A DNA stretch of 64,000 bases, taken from positions 1,488,001 to 1,552,000 of the forward strand of contig CP137322.1 in the NCBI GenBank assembly GCA_033182465.1, written 5' to 3'. The notes under the pieces are model-generated. The model did not search any database and was not told the origin of the DNA. It worked only from the letters and a program-made list of their open reading frames with translations. Shown here piece by piece: positions 1 through 14,400 of the stretch. Position numbers and translations under genes: made by a program. Position 1 is the first letter of the stretch. Each line of letters opens with the position of its first letter. This DNA is from Sanghuangporus weigelae (taxonomy: Eukaryota; Basidiomycota; Agaricomycetes; Hymenochaetales; Hymenochaetaceae).

Positions 1-45
1 TGAAGAATCACCTAGATTGGAGCCTCCCTTTGCTTAGACTTGATA

Positions 46-1338
46 ATGTCTAGTCCTTATATTTCTTCATCCAGGTCACCACCACCTTTGCAGCATCCGG
101 TGCCAACGCATCCTGCTTTCATTCCGGAGCCTCCATCGACGCCCAATTCTCCTCACGGATACATGCGTTTTACTAGCTCACCTTCAAATCAGAGCGTACC
201 TCCAGCAAACTTTTATGGCCCTCACCAGCCTCCTCAGCCGCAGCCAGTCGGTGGATTTGCGTCATCTCAATTCCAAGGATTCACTCCAGGTCCTGGACAA
301 GGTCATCATCCAACTCAGCAACAGCAGCCTTTACCTCAAAGCTTTGACTTCACGCAGTGGGGTGTAAACCCCGCGACAGCACAGATTGGCATGCAGCTTG
401 GCCAGAGCGCTGTCGCTGCTGGACAGGAGTATGTGCAGAAAAACGTCAGTCTTGTTATGCTTCTTCTTTCAGCTCAGTCCATCCTGATCCTTTCCTGTGT
501 AGTTCGGGTCCCATATTCCAGTCCCTCTGCTAAAACATCATTTCAACGTCTCCAACTCATACGTTATTCGAAAACTACAGCTTGTACTGTTTCCTTGGCG
601 TCACAAGCGATGGACGCGAGCCAATAGACCGACAGAGCAGGGCCAAGCACAGTGGCTGCCACCTAGAGATGATATCAACAGTCCAGACTTATATATCCCC
701 GGTAAGACACAATGAGATTTCGGAAAATGACGTTGGTTCGCTTAAAAAAGCATCTCCTCAGTGATGGCATTCGTGACATACATTCTCCTTGCCGCCTGGT
801 ACTCCGGAGTTCAGGATCGATTCCATCCCGAAATTCTTGGTCGAGTCGCTTCACGAGCACTCGTAGTCGTGCTTGTGGAATTTGGCTTCATCAAACTGGG
901 ATGCTATTTGCTAAACATATCTGGATCGAGTCAGGTCACCGACTTATTCGCATACAGTGGATACAAGTTTGTTGGGTAAGTAATTCCGCTTTTCGCAGGA
1001 CATCTGAATTTGAAACGTCATGGCTCTGCAGTGTGGTATCGACCGTAATATTCGCTTTCTTGAGCTCCAGTACGACGGTCTATTTGGCCGCTTTCTTGTA
1101 CTGTTTCTCCGCGAACGGATTCTTTTTGGTGCGTATACCGTAATTATACTGCTGCGCACCGTCCTTATACTTTAATCAATAGCTCCGAGCGCTGAAATAC
1201 GTAGTCTTACCGGATCCGCGAGATACTTCTCAGCATGTTGGGACTCTTTCGCCTGGCCAACGCAGTAGACGAATCTGGTTCTTGTTCGCTATAGCACTAT
1301 CACAATTCCTGTTCATGGGCATTCTTGTGCGTATTTAG
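46..1338 (+). CDS. YIF1: Yif1 family ER-Golgi membrane protein
   Basis: Yif1 is a multi-spanning membrane protein that pairs with Yip1 and helps COPII vesicle traffic between ER and Golgi. About five exons join cleanly: 46-444, 503-701, 762-975, 1032-1128 and 1183-1338. The first ~100 residues are rich in Pro, Gln and Ser and cytosolic. Then comes the family signature FDFTQWGVNPATAQIGMQLG, followed by GQEYVQKN, the segment VSNSYVIRKLQLVLFPWRHK, and several hydrophobic helices ending FLFMGILVRI-stop. The ATG at 46 is the first ATG in frame, and only 45 nt of upstream sequence lie in the window. The next gene, PC4, is convergent. Family assignment is firm; exon edges were placed by eye. Confidence 0.9.
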
Positions 1339-1491
1339 ATCGCATGTCTGTAGCGTAGTATCTTCTGTTTCCTTGTCGAAATCGAACTCTGACACGACCG
1401 ATATAGCTAATAATTCAATTTGACATCACTGACAAGAGAAAAAATAATAGAATACAAGCAGATTGATCAAGCCAAGATGAAAGATGGGATA

Positions 1492-2200
1492 TCAAGTTTG
1501 CAGTTTCTTTACAAGACCATCAATAGTGTCTGCATTCGCCTTAAGTTCGGCCCACTAAAGTAACTAACAGTTCAGGACTGTTATTTTTGTAAGAATGGCA
1601 AGGTCGTACCTGTTCTGGCGACAAAGAGATACCCTTCTTGCCCGGCTGGAGGTCATCATCTTTACCATAGAACTCTCGGATATCTACCAGTACGGAGCCT
1701 ATAACATCTCCTATAAGTGAATGAGGTAGTTCTGAGTCTGAATGGCATAGACCTTTGAAGCTGCGAACTGTAACGCGTCTCTTCTTCCCCAGATCAACAA
1801 ACTTTTCGCCATCTGAATTCGTGAAGACTTTCGGCAGAGTTAGAGAGAAGCTCTCATAAGTGAGGAAATTGATTTACCATTCTGCAGGTAGTCACGTCAG
1901 ACAGGGCCTTGGAGGACGAAAAGACTCGGGATAGCTCACTTTTGCGACACTCCCCTTCTTACCCGACGAACCAGATGGTGAGGACTCTTTCGTCGAGCCC
2001 TTGGTCTTCCCGGACTTCTTCTCCGGCTTCTTCTGAGTGAGGGATACGAAATATGAGTACATTTTTTAACAAGCACGACGCGTCGAGAATCTGACTTCTG
2101 AGGATTTCTTGGCTTTCTTGGGCGGCGAAGGTGAGCCCTCCTCAGCCGTCCCTGAGTTTGACAGTCCTTCCTCCTCTTCTTCTTTTGATCGTTTGGCCAT
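1492..2200 (-). CDS. SUB1: PC4/Sub1-type transcriptional coactivator
   Basis: PC4/Sub1 proteins bind single-stranded DNA and support RNA polymerase II transcription and genome stability in the nucleus. The start at 2200 ([17 protein letters not shown]) is followed by a Lys/Ser/Glu-rich disordered part with [15 protein letters not shown]. The conserved domain then follows: [47 protein letters not shown], and a last short exon [20 protein letters not shown]-stop. The match to the PC4 core ([19 protein letters not shown]) is strong. The protein is about 165 residues with at least four exons; the exon join around 1860-1940 is uncertain. An in-frame start exists further upstream (2335) but would add a His/Thr-rich tail unlike the family. 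It is divergent from TOM1 with about 300 bp between starts. Confidence 0.85.
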
Positions 2201-2499
2201 CGTTGGGTAGTAAGCTGTGTAGTGGGCTGTGTGGTGATGTGAACTGACCAAGTCAGATATCGCGTGCTTGTGATGATTTGAGTCTGGGTCTGGGTGAGAC
2301 GCGGTTGTGGCGCGTCGGCCCCGTGAGAAAACCACCTTCCAAAAAAGCGTGACTTTCAGGATGGGATGACGACGCCTCTAAGTACTTAAGGCTCAAGGGC
2401 TCTCACCTCTCGATCGAAACTTTCCGGTTCTAGTACTTACTTTGACTCGAGTCTCTCTTTTCCTCTTGGTTGCACGCTCGCGTGTCGACTGCTGGGAGG
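2201..2499. promoter_or_regulatory. Divergent promoter region between PC4 and TOM1
   Basis: This 299-bp spacer separates the start codons of two genes transcribed away from each other, so it must hold both promoters. Pyrimidine-rich tracts lie just upstream of the TOM1 start (2440-2470). I see no clear TATA box. The role is inferred from position only. Confidence 0.45.
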
Positions 2500-5400
2500 A
2501 TGAAGGTCTCCCAAAAGTCAAAGAAATTCCTCCCTCCAGTACGTTCATGTTTTCGTCTTATTTCTTGAGAAGGATTCCATGCTTACTGATGGATTCGTTG
2601 CATAGCATCCGCAAGTAGACATTCTTATAACAAACATACTTGCAACGCCCACAGATCAACTCGCAAAACTGCTGGCCTCGATTGATTCATGGAAATGGCC
2701 GCGCTCCGATCTGTATGCATGGATTAAAGTCCTGGATAAATTCGACGCAATCTTTGAAGATGTAATTCGTGAATACAATGTCGATGACATGCAGGTCAAA
2801 GCATTCACTCCGCAAACAAAAGACACACTCTGCGAGGTCCTCAAATTCGAACGTCTGCTGTTGGAAAACTCTACGAACAGAAAGATATTCAACTCTTATG
2901 ACGTACGTTTCACTTGACTCTCTTCCACCAAGCTATTTACAAAGCGTGATCTTGTAGCGATTGAACAGTTTAATGTTCACGGCCGACCTCGATGTTCTGA
3001 TCGCCACGCTCCTCCTCCTCCTCCGCCCGTCTCAACAATACTCTTCTCAGCCCGCATCAGCCCATTCTTTGCACATTTCAACATCGCGGTTAGAGTCTCT
3101 GGCAAAGACTGTACCTGCGTTACGGGAACATGGTATTGAGATGTTAGATTTGGTCGGGAAAGGATTGAAGCGCATACAAGACTTGCCCCAAGAGGCGAGT
3201 GAGGTGAACTTTACGTTCTACAGGAAGGGGGAAGTACAAAGCGAGAAGCCGAAGGATGACACCACCGTCTTCCAATCTTCATCTCATCCACACCCATCCG
3301 CTCAGTCATCCGCGCCGCATACAGTCCATCTCGGCCCCCTAGCACAGTCATCCAGACCTGCTATGGACATATTTGCCGATACCGTGAAGTCACATCAAGT
3401 ACCAGAGAACGAAAGATACGAGTTGCTTTGTCGTATACGATTTGCACAGGCTCTTGGTGCCGGGCGTGAGGATGCCAGACAGAAACTCGTGATTGCTCGC
3501 CTTCTAGCAATCGCAGTGTACGCGCACACCCATACCGAGACCCAAGCGCAATTATCACTTTTTCTCTATGATACTGATCTGGTAAACCGGATAGCCGATC
3601 TCCTTCAGCAAGATCGTGAAGTCCCGGTCATGGTTCAGATGGCTGCTTTATCCGCTCTTGATGCGCTTGCTAGATACCGAGGAAAGATGACGGAGGTGCT
3701 GGGCGCAGTCAATGCCGGTGTAAATCATGGTATTCTCATGTCATCGCTTCGGAAAACAGTCTCGGACATCTCAAACGCTGAGTCGACTTTACCGAACCTG
3801 TTCGTGGATGCGCTTGTGTCTTTCATCACATACATCGCATCTCATGCAGGTGGCGGAAATTTGGTTGTTGGTGCAGGATTGGTTCCAGTTCTGATCCAAA
3901 TCATCGCAATCACTCATGAACAACGTCTTCCTATCGTGTCTAAGTCCATGCAACTTGTTGACAACGTCTTGTATGGATTCATGAATGCATTCACTGTGTT
4001 CTGTAATAGTCGAGGAGTTGAAACTCTAACTGAGCGGATTCGCGTAAGTGGAAACACTCTTTTTTCATTAGGACTTCGCTTGACTTTGTGTAGTTTGAGG
4101 TGGATCTGGCTATTGAGAAGTACGGGACAAATGATACTGCTCAAAGCGCATCAAACGCTTATGGTAAGTATTTAGCCTTTTGGAGTGGCCTCAGATCTTG
4201 TTACTTACGTCTATCTCAAGGATTAATGCCATTCACGAGAGCGGGTGTCCTTAAACACCTCCTGAGATCCATCCATCGCATGATGCAGTCTTCAGGGACG
4301 ACCGAGGGAATGCGTGGACTAATCGATTCATCACTTCTAAAGTCCGTGCAGAGCATTATTGAGTATCGCGGTGTCTTCGGACCCACTGTTTTGCCGTTGG
4401 GTAAGTTCTCATGTCTTCAATCGCTAGTGAGACTTGTTGTAATGGTTCAATTAGCTATCAATGTCGTTGCGACGTTTGTTCACAATGAGCCGACATCGTT
4501 GACCGCAATTCAGGAAGCCAAATTGCCTGAGACCATATATAGGGCTCTTGAAGCTGGGATTGAGCCTTCGTTTGAGGTGAGCGGCCATGAGTAATATCGT
4601 CATCGTCGACCAAATCTTACCTGGTATATAGGTTATTCAATCTATTCCCAATGCTCTTGGTGCATTGTGTCTCAATCAAGCGGGTCAAGACCAGTTAACG
4701 TCACGTCCTTCTATCATCCCTGCTCTTTTCTCCGTCTTCACCTCAGAAGTCCACCTCAAGGTTCTCCTGGAAAAGGAGAATGCCGTCTCTATAGGTAGCA
4801 CTTTTGATGAACTCATTCGCCACCACCCTTGGTTGAAGAACATCGTGTTCGATTCTTTGATTTCAACGCTGAAGAAGATCGAAGAGCTTGGCGCGAATTA
4901 CGATCCGCCAAGTGATATTCATCATTACTACTCGCTCAGCCTCAATACAGAACGATCCGCGGCCACCAGCGAAGACGTCGAAATGGAGGACATTCAGCGG
5001 AGCTCAGAACCTGCCGCTGGTCCATTGATAAATGGGGAGATTGCGCCTCAAGCCGAGGATGTCCAGTCAAAGTCTCACGATAATCTTATAATCAATTATG
5101 TTGATGCTTTCGGAAGGGTATTGCGTTTACTTCTGTTCTTTATATGTTACGAGGACACTAACAATTCAAACTTTATAGTTCTTTGAGGGCCTCTTCCAGC
5201 ACCCATCCCATTGCCGGGACTTTATCCAGACAACGGATGGCCTTGCCTGCTTCGCTCACTTGCTAAGCCTTTCATGTTTGCCTTATGACTACGCGAATGC
5301 AGTGCACTCCGATTCCATTGTCCAGGTTGTTCGGACTATGGTGGAAGTTGCACCAGCGGAGACGCTTGACCATCTGGCAAAGCAAGTCAGTGCGTCGTTG

Positions 5401-8400
5401 GATGAAACGAAGGAATTTTGGCAGGCACCGAATAGCGAATCAAGGCTACTGCCCTTTGTTGAAATCCAAGGTACGTTCATTGGACTTTCGGTCGTAATTG
5501 ACGCTAACTTCAGATAAGACGAAGAAGAGTTATCAAAGGCCAATACATTCTTCCACAAGCTGGTTACTTTGCATGTTCGCATTACGCTGCTTTCAGACGT
5601 CTACTCAACCTCGGGATTCACTCACGGTAGACAGGCAGTGGGCCTATTACAGAATACATCTGAGGATATTATTCCGAGACTTGGCACCCTCCACAGAGCC
5701 TGTATTTGGGAGAACATTGTGCTCAAAAGGGGGCTTGCATCTAAAGGCGTTGCTGGCATTCCGAGTCTTCCAACGTCCACGGAGGAACCTGCACTGCCGT
5801 CGCTGGAAGGAAGTTCGAGCTCGATATCTGGTACAGTACCTAGCGGACAGCATCCTACCTCACCGTCGCCACCCTCCAAAGACAGCCAGAAGAAGAATGA
5901 CACCCCAAGAGATCGCAATGCGATTGCTTTGAAACATGTAGCAAGCCAGATTCCTAATGCGCTTGGACCATTTTTCCAAGGTGTGTGTCAAGCGGTGGCT
6001 TGGCGTCATTGCGCATCTCATTTGTCTTCCTTGCAGCTGTGTCCAAAATGCTCTTACATCATAGGCGAACTCCGGGAGAGGAACTGAAGAAACAAGCGGC
6101 GGGTCTGTCAGCGACGTTAGCAGATGTCATGCATAAGCATTTGACTGAGTACACCACTGGTAATTCGCACCCACTTATATTGTTGGTTCACTTATCAATA
6201 TGGTTGTAGGCGACCCTACCTTCCTCTATGCATATCATACGGTAATGATCGGCCTGATCACATTCCTGCTTTTCGACGGTGATTATACATTTCTCTTGGA
6301 TTGCTGCAAGGTATATTGATGGATAGTATTTTTAACGGTATTTAGAACGATCAGCACAAACGAACTATCATGCGGTCCTTCTCCTTCAGTTCCGCAAAAT
6401 CGGTGGGCTTGATGCGGTCTTGAAGACTTGCCGTCGCTATGTAGACGCTATTTCCCACATTTCCGAAGTGAAGGAGACCGATCGAACCGAGAGCGACCAG
6501 CAAGAACTTGTGCATGTCTATGGTGGATTGAAGATGGCTCTTCATTTGCTGTATCTTATGATCTCTTTTAAACCTGCAATGGACAGTGGACAGATCGCGA
6601 GTTACATCTCAGGAAACAAGCCAGAGACACACCCCGACTTTTACCAACCTAACGATTTCCTCGTCAAGATGAGACTCGAGATTTCTCCTTTGATACGTGA
6701 CATCTGGCAGTCTCCATGGTTGGTTTCGGCGCCTCCCGCAGTTTGCAAATATGTTATCCAGTGTGTTCAGGAGATCATAGCAGGAGAGAATGAAGTTGCT
6801 AGAGCAGATTTCAGCTCTTCCGAAGTGTTACCAAGTTCCGGACAAGGTCTCCTGCGACCTTCTCAACCGCCAGGCGAAGATCGGATAAGGCAGCTCACAG
6901 ACATGGGTTTCCCGAGGGCCGCGGCAATCAGGGCGCTGTCAAGAACAAATAACAACGTCAGCTTCGCGACAGAATATCTTTTGACGCACCCGTTCGAGCC
7001 CGAGGAACAGGCTGCTCCTACCCAGCCCGCTCCAGTTGAGACAGGGCATTTTCAGGAACCGTCGTCCGATGATGGTCAGGCGGAAGCTGCTATGGAGACA
7101 GAAGACGTGCCTGCACCTACTGAAAATGAGACTCAGGCTCAAGAGAGTGCTCCTGTTGAACCGTATGAGCCGCAGAAGACTATGGAGGAACGTAGGCAGG
7201 AATTGGAGGAGATTAGGAAATCGTTCGTTACCGATATTGGTCCACTTGCACTCAGGCTTGCAGATGCCCACGGAACGCTGATTTTCGATGTACGACATGT
7301 GCTCATTGGGCCCGGTGACAACTACCAGCCAGAAGCAATACGCTGCGTTATTAATGACATCGAACGATTCTCCCCTGACGCGTATGATGTACAGGAAGAT
7401 CCACTCGCGGTCAGGTGTCGACTTCTTGCACTTGTGCTTGCTGAGGCGCCGAAAACCGTCCTTGAGATTGCGGGAGAAGAGAAGAACTTGATGGACATGT
7501 TGCACGCGCTATTGCTTTCGCAACCAGTAGAACTGGACAAGGATCAACCCTTGCCGAAATGGCTTCCTGCCCTTCTTCTGGCTATGGAATCCCTACTAGT
7601 CACGTCGGAAGTACCCCGCCCTGCATCTTTAGTGCTGGCCGATCAACCCGTTGTTATTCCCCCGTTACTCGTCGGTCCTGCTTATACGGAGGCTCGGTCA
7701 ACTCTCTTTGAGTTATGCATACGACTTCTCAAAATTCCTACGCTTCCGCGAGATGAGCTACTCGCTACTTTAAGAATGCTGATACAACTGACCCGTGCTC
7801 ACAATTTGGCGGTCGAATTCGTACATCGCGGCGGGGTAGAGTTACTTCTCCAGAGGTTAAAGGGATCGACCAGTAACGCGTCGGTAACCGGTTTCCAGTC
7901 CCACATAGCGATCATCCTGCGTCACCTTGTCGAAGACAGGTTCGTCTTGGAGTCGATCATGAAACAGGAGGTAAAAAACTTGCTGTCCACTTCACGTCCC
8001 AAAGTCACGGAGGTGCTCACGTTTGTGCGGAGCTCGGCGACAATTGCAGCACGAGATCCCCAGGTATTCCTGGAAGTTGCGAAGGAATTATGCTGCTTGG
8101 TACGGCCGGACGTTCCGAATTTCCAGATCACACTGAAGTCCAACGCACCTAGTACGGAGACGAATTCTTCGACAGAGAAGGCCATGGTAGAAGAAACCAG
8201 CACCATGCAAATTGATACTCCCGTCCCTACTATTCCCTCCACGTCTACGGAAGTTTTGGAAACTATCATCCATTTCATGCTCGGTGAACTTTTCAGGGTG
8301 GGCAAATTGGCATCCGATGGCTTAGAGGCCGACATATCTAAGGAGCGCACAAACGCACCTGCAACGGCTTTATCTCCCCAGTCGCCCACTTCAGATAAAA

Positions 8401-11400
8401 AGGACTCAAAGGACTCAACAAAGGACTCAACAAAGGACTCAACATCATCTCCGTTGGAAAATGCGGCAGCGAACGGCAAGGAGGATGACAGCCAGAAAGT
8501 CCAAGATGCACACTTCTATGCGTGTTTCTTGATGCAGAGCTTATCCGAACTCTTGTTTTCCTACGAGCACTGCAAACTTGCATTTCTGACATATCCGAAG
8601 AAGCGAGTACAAACTCCTGCAAAGGATGTTTTTTCACGATCGAAATGCGCAGCACTCAATTTCCTTCTGACGGAGCTCGTATCGTTCGGCCCCTTTAATG
8701 CGGATGCGAAGTTTGATTCTCGAAAGAGGATGATTCTTTGCAACTGGGCCATGTCCGTTATTGTAGCGCTGTGCGTAGAGGGCTCCCCTTCGCGAGAGAC
8801 ACAGGAGGCGCAGCATGGATCGCCTGATGTGGCTTCCATTCGCAAGCTCGTGATAGAGTCCATTAGCAGGTCCATTAAGGACGCGATCACGAGTGAGCCG
8901 GTCGATATTAGATATGGAAGGATTCTCGCATTAGCGGAGCTCTGTCACAGACTCCTGTCCGTCCGGTTTAGCTCTGGTTCGGCGAGATCAACCGAAGAAA
9001 CGCCAATGCAGCTTGCGAAGCTCATGCTTGAAAAGAACTACGTCGCCACATTGACCAATGTACTTGCTGAGGTCGACTTGAATTATCCCAATATGCGCAA
9101 CCTTGTTGGGTCGGTCCTGAAGCCGCTGGAGTATCTGTGCGTATCTTCTTTGGCTCATGAATTTACCTCGCACTCTAATCATATTGGTTTAGAACAAAAG
9201 TCTCCATAAAGATGGGCCGCTCAGATAAAGGGAAGGAAGAGGTCGATAGAAAGAGTGTCACCTCAAGCTCCGTATCCTCCGAAGAATCCGAAGACGAGGA
9301 TGAAGAAGATGACGACAACATGGATGCCGATGATAGGGAAGAGACGCCGGATCTCTACCGTAATTCTTCCCTTGGAATGTAAGTTGCGTCGTATTGACGG
9401 AAGTGTGGACAATATCACTGATTTTTCTTAATAGGTACTCTGGTGTAAGGTAGATTATTTTTCGCGTTAAGTTGGTACTGATGAGAAACACTTAGGAGAT
9501 GGAAGAGGTATATGAAGAGGAGGATGAAGACGAGATGGATGAAGACGAAGATGACGTCGATGTGGACTATGACGAAGAGTCACCAAGCGAAGATTCTTCA
9601 AATACAGAACCGGAGCATGAAGCAGTTGAAGAAGCGATGGCTACAGAAGTCGCCAATCCGCCCGGTGGCTGGGATAATATGGACGAAGATATGGGAGAGG
9701 ATGCTCATGAAATGGATGAAGATGAGGACGAAGATGAGGATGATGATGAAGACGAAGGCGCGGATGAAGAGATAGTCTGGCAGGTATAGCAGTCTTCCTA
9801 TATCGACCTTATCGGAGTTTCAGCCTAACTCTTTTGAAGCCTCCCAACGCCAGTGATGGGCAGACCGGCCTTCTCGTTGATGAAGCAGAAGAGGACGATT
9901 TAGAAGATACCGGTATGGTTGATGGCGATGCTCAGGCTGGAGACGAGGATGAAGGAGACATATTTTCAGGGTAAGCCGCATTATTCTATGGTCTGCGTAC
10001 ACTGTCTAAATTCGTATATTCTAGACTTGGTGGTGAAATAGGCGAACTTGGACCGGTGGATGATTTCGTTCAAGAATCAGACAATCCATTCGATCCTTCC
10101 CGAGCGAGTAGAAGTATGCGAACTGGTACTCGCCTCTTCTTTGGTGGAGGCATCAACGTCCCGGGTCGGAGTAAGGTTTTCTTCTTCTCTTGGTAGACTG
10201 CTCATCTCATAATTGGGCCCATTTCAAGGTCTGGATCCTGACATGCAAATCATTGGACGTCCTCGATATGGTGGAATCAACTCCGAGGCTATGACACATC
10301 CTCTGCTCGTGGACGTGAGCAATACGGGTAACGCTTTAGCAGGGCAGTCGCGTTCTGTGTCAGGCCGAAGGGCTCGAAGTGGTACAATTCCTAGCAACCC
10401 TTACGCTGAGGTCTTGCAAACCATCGAGGGTTTGATTGGTGGAGGAGCGATGCAACTTGTACAGGAGCTCATGAATCGCCCTGGATTCGCTGGTGCTCTA
10501 GGGGCCGACATTCGCGTCGAGGTTCCTCAGGGCGGCTTATTCTCGGATCGTTTGCAGATGAATCGACACGGACGAACTACAATTTCGACATCTGTCAGAC
10601 TGAGAGATCCACGTTCTGGAGAGAGCCGCTCAGATGGAGCTGAATTCGGTCCATTGCATACCGTCCAACGCTGGTCGGAAGAGGCGAAAATTACTCATGG
10701 AAAGCATTTACAAGATCGTGTTCAGAGACTGTGCAATCACATCATACTGGCTTTACTTCCAGATGCTCGTGAAACAGCGAGAAGAGAAAAGGAGAAAGAA
10801 GAAAAGGAACGGGCAGAACGAAAAGCGGTGGAAGAGGCAGAGGCAGAGAAGGCAGAGGCAGAGAGGGCAGCAAAGGAAGCAGAAGAGAATGCAGCAAAGG
10901 AAGCAGAAGCAAGAGTGGAGGCCGAGAGAGAGGCTGCTGAGAGGGAAACCGCTGAGAGAGAAACCGCTGAACGAGCCGCCGTTTCCGACGTTGCTGAGGA
11001 AGATGCTACCTCGTCCGCGCCTCCTGTAGCTACCACCAGTGATGAACAGGTATTGGCTGATGAAGATGCTGAGATGGTAGATGCCACGATCACGGTCGAC
11101 AATGCAGCGGGGGTCCATGAAGATTCCGGTCAGAGCCCAGCGAATGCGAATGTCTCATCAACGGGAGAAGGGTCTTCGGCAGTGACGCCAGAACGGATTA
11201 CGGTTACTGTGAACGGAAATGTTGTTGATATAACCGACACTGGCATTGATCCGACATTCCTCGAGGCCCTTCCCGATGACATGCGCGAGGAAGTTCTCAA
11301 TCAACATTTCCGGGAGCAACGCGCAAGTCGCATCGAGCAGCCAACTGAATCTCAAATCAGTCCTGAATTTCTTAACGCCTTACCTCCCGAAATTCGCGCT

Positions 11401-14400
11401 GAAATCTTACGAGAAGAGCGGCTGGAACGGAGCAGAAGGGAGCGCCAGCAAAACGGCGAGGCGCAGGACGGTGCAAATGCAGAAGCTGCTGACATGGGTG
11501 CTGCAGACTTCATCGCCAGTCTTGATCCTCAATTACGACAAGTGGTACTCCTGGATTCTGACGAAGGTATTCTAGAGACGCTCCCCTCGCACATGATTGC
11601 CGAAGCTGGAGTCTATCGTGAGGGACTACATCGACATCGTAGCCCTCGGGCGACTGTTCCATCAGGTACAAGTGCAACTTCTGCACCACGCAAAATACCA
11701 CCTCCTCGTGATGCAATACAGCTGCTTGATCGACCTGGGATAGCATCTCTTGTCAGACTTCTTTTCTTTCCGCAACTGTCTAAAAAGACGATCCTCCATA
11801 AAGTCCTTGTTAATCTCTGCGAAAACTCGAAATCGCGCACGGAACTCTTCAATGTGCTGCTCAGTATCTTGCAAGAAGGGACTGGCGACCTCGCGTCGGT
11901 TGATAAAAGCTTTTCGCAACTGTCCGTCCGTAGTAGCAAGAGCCCAGCCCACGCCACTGCGAAGAGCATCGGGAAGCAGAAAGAAACCAGCCTCTCCATG
12001 TCTTCTATCGTATCAAGTGAAGTCCCTCCGGACCTTGTCGCACAACGTTGCCTAGATGCCCTTACCTTCATCGTTGGCACTAACGAACTCTCTTCTCTGT
12101 TCTTCCTGACCGAACATGAATTGCCTGCTGGGCTGAAGAAGAACATAACGAGGAAGGGGAAGGGGAAGGAAAAACAAGCTCCGCAAACTTATTATCCCAT
12201 CGTTTTGCTTTTGAGTCTCCTTGACCGTCAAACACTGATAAAGGCACCAAGTATCATGGACTCCATTGCCGGCCTGCTGGATGCGGTGACGCGCCCATTG
12301 ACAAGCTTGAAGAACGACTCAAAGAAGGAAGAACCTGCAGGTTCGACTTCGGCGCCTGCACAAGCGACTTCCAGCGAGACAGCTCCAGCTCCAACGGCTG
12401 AAGCAGCTGCATCTGGTAAAAGTCTTATATACTTCTGTTACATTCTCGCTAATCGTTCCTTTAAGCAGAATCATCCGCTGCGCACGAGCCTGAACCGTCG
12501 GGGAGCAGTCCAGCAAATGTGGAATCTGTGGAAGAAAAGATTCTCTTGGCCAACCCCCCTCAAATCCCTCACCCTGCACTCAGGTCTATCGTCAACATTC
12601 TTACTGTAGGCGAATGCTCTGGACGGACATTCCAACATACCCTAGCATTAATTCAACATCTGTCGTTCTTGCCGGATGCAAGAGATGTCATTGCTCAAGA
12701 ACTGAAGCTCAAAGCACATGACCTGATGCTTAGCCTTTCTGCGGATTTGGACGTTTTAATAGGAGCTTTGCAGAAGGGCGAACGTCAGGGTGATCTACCC
12801 CCTTCGGTAGTAGCCAAGTTTTCTCCGGCTTCTTCGGATCAAGCGAAGTTTCTTCGTGTTTTGAAGACGATTGACTATATGTACTCGAAGGCAGAGGCAA
12901 GTTCGAACAGTACTCCAGAGTTGCAGGTGGATGATCGGATACGAGAAATATACGAGACCTTCCGATTTACTTCGCTCTGGAAGAAACTCAGTGAATGCCT
13001 TACTGTGGTAGAAAGCGGGGACAATGTGGAGCATATCGCCACGATTCTCTTGCCGTTGATCGAATCGCTGATGGTGGTCTGCAAGAATGTAGGAGTGAAG
13101 AGTGCACCTGTGCTTCCACCGAGTTCCCCTCGTTCTCCGCTTCCGTCCGAGCAGTCTGTGGACGAGCTATTTGTTTCGTTTACCGACGAACACCGCAAAA
13201 TCCTGAACATGATGGTGCGAAACAATCCATCACTCATGTCCGGCTCGTTCTCGTTGCTTGTGCAGAACCCCAGGGTTCTTGACTTTGACAACAAGCGCAA
13301 TTATTTCAACCAGCAGCTTCACAAACGCCCATATCCCAGAGAACATTACTCGGTTCTTCAAGTCAACGTCCGTCGCGCTCGCGTGTTCGAGGACAGTTAC
13401 CACGCTTTCCAGCACAAGACTGGCGATCAAATCAAGCATGGCAAGCTCAGCGTACGATTCTATGGCGAAGAGGGTGTCGATGCTGGAGGAGTTACTCGGG
13501 AATGGTTCCAGATTCTTGCTCGCCAAATGTTTAACCCCAATTATGCCCTCTTCGAGCCTTGCGCTGCTGACAGACAGACGTATCAGCCGAACCGAGCATC
13601 GGAAATTAATCCTGACCACCTGTCTTACTTCAAGTTTGTCGGTAGAGTTATAGGGAAAGCTATCTATGATGGTCGCCTTATGGACGCTCACTTTGCAAGA
13701 AGTCTGTATCGGATGCTTCTTGGCAAACGTGTCGACTACCGCGACGTGGAATGGGTGGATCCAGATTACTACAAGTCACTCTGCTGGATTCTTGAGAACG
13801 ATCCTACCGTGCTAGACTTGACTTTCATCACGGAAGTTGATGAGGTTGGTTTGATTCGCTTCTCAAATTTTGAAGCAGTTACTAATGTGCTATTTTGTCA
13901 ATTAGTTTGGCAGACACGAGATTATCCCTCTAAAGGAGAATGGTCAGACAATTCCTGTGACAATGGAGAACAGGAAGGAGTACGTCCAATTGGCAGCTCA
14001 GTACCGACTTTACTCTTCCATAAAAACCCAAATCGAGAATCTGCTCTCTGGTTTCTATGAGATTATTCCTAAGGAGCTGATCGCGATCGTGAGTTGTTTC
14101 CTACTCTCCGCAAGCTGCAACTGCTTACTTATGGCAATAAATCAGTTCAACGAACAGGAGGTCGAGCTCCTCATTTCTGGTACACCAGACATCGATGTTG
14201 ATGAATGGAGGGCGAACACTGAGTACCACGGTTACTCGAGCTCTGATCCCGTCATCGTCTGGTGGTGGAGAGCTCTGAAATCGTTCAACCGGGACGAGCG
14301 CGCAAAAGTGCTCAGCTTCGCCACTGGTACCACTCGCGTTCCACTGAGTGGATTCAGCGAGCTCCAGGGCGTGCAGGGCGTGCAGAAGTTCTCGATCCAT

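Noticed and set aside
10737-11118. Long antisense frames of 121 codons inside TOM1
   Set aside because: They mirror the Glu/Ala/Arg-rich coding repeat of the sense strand and are shadows of it.
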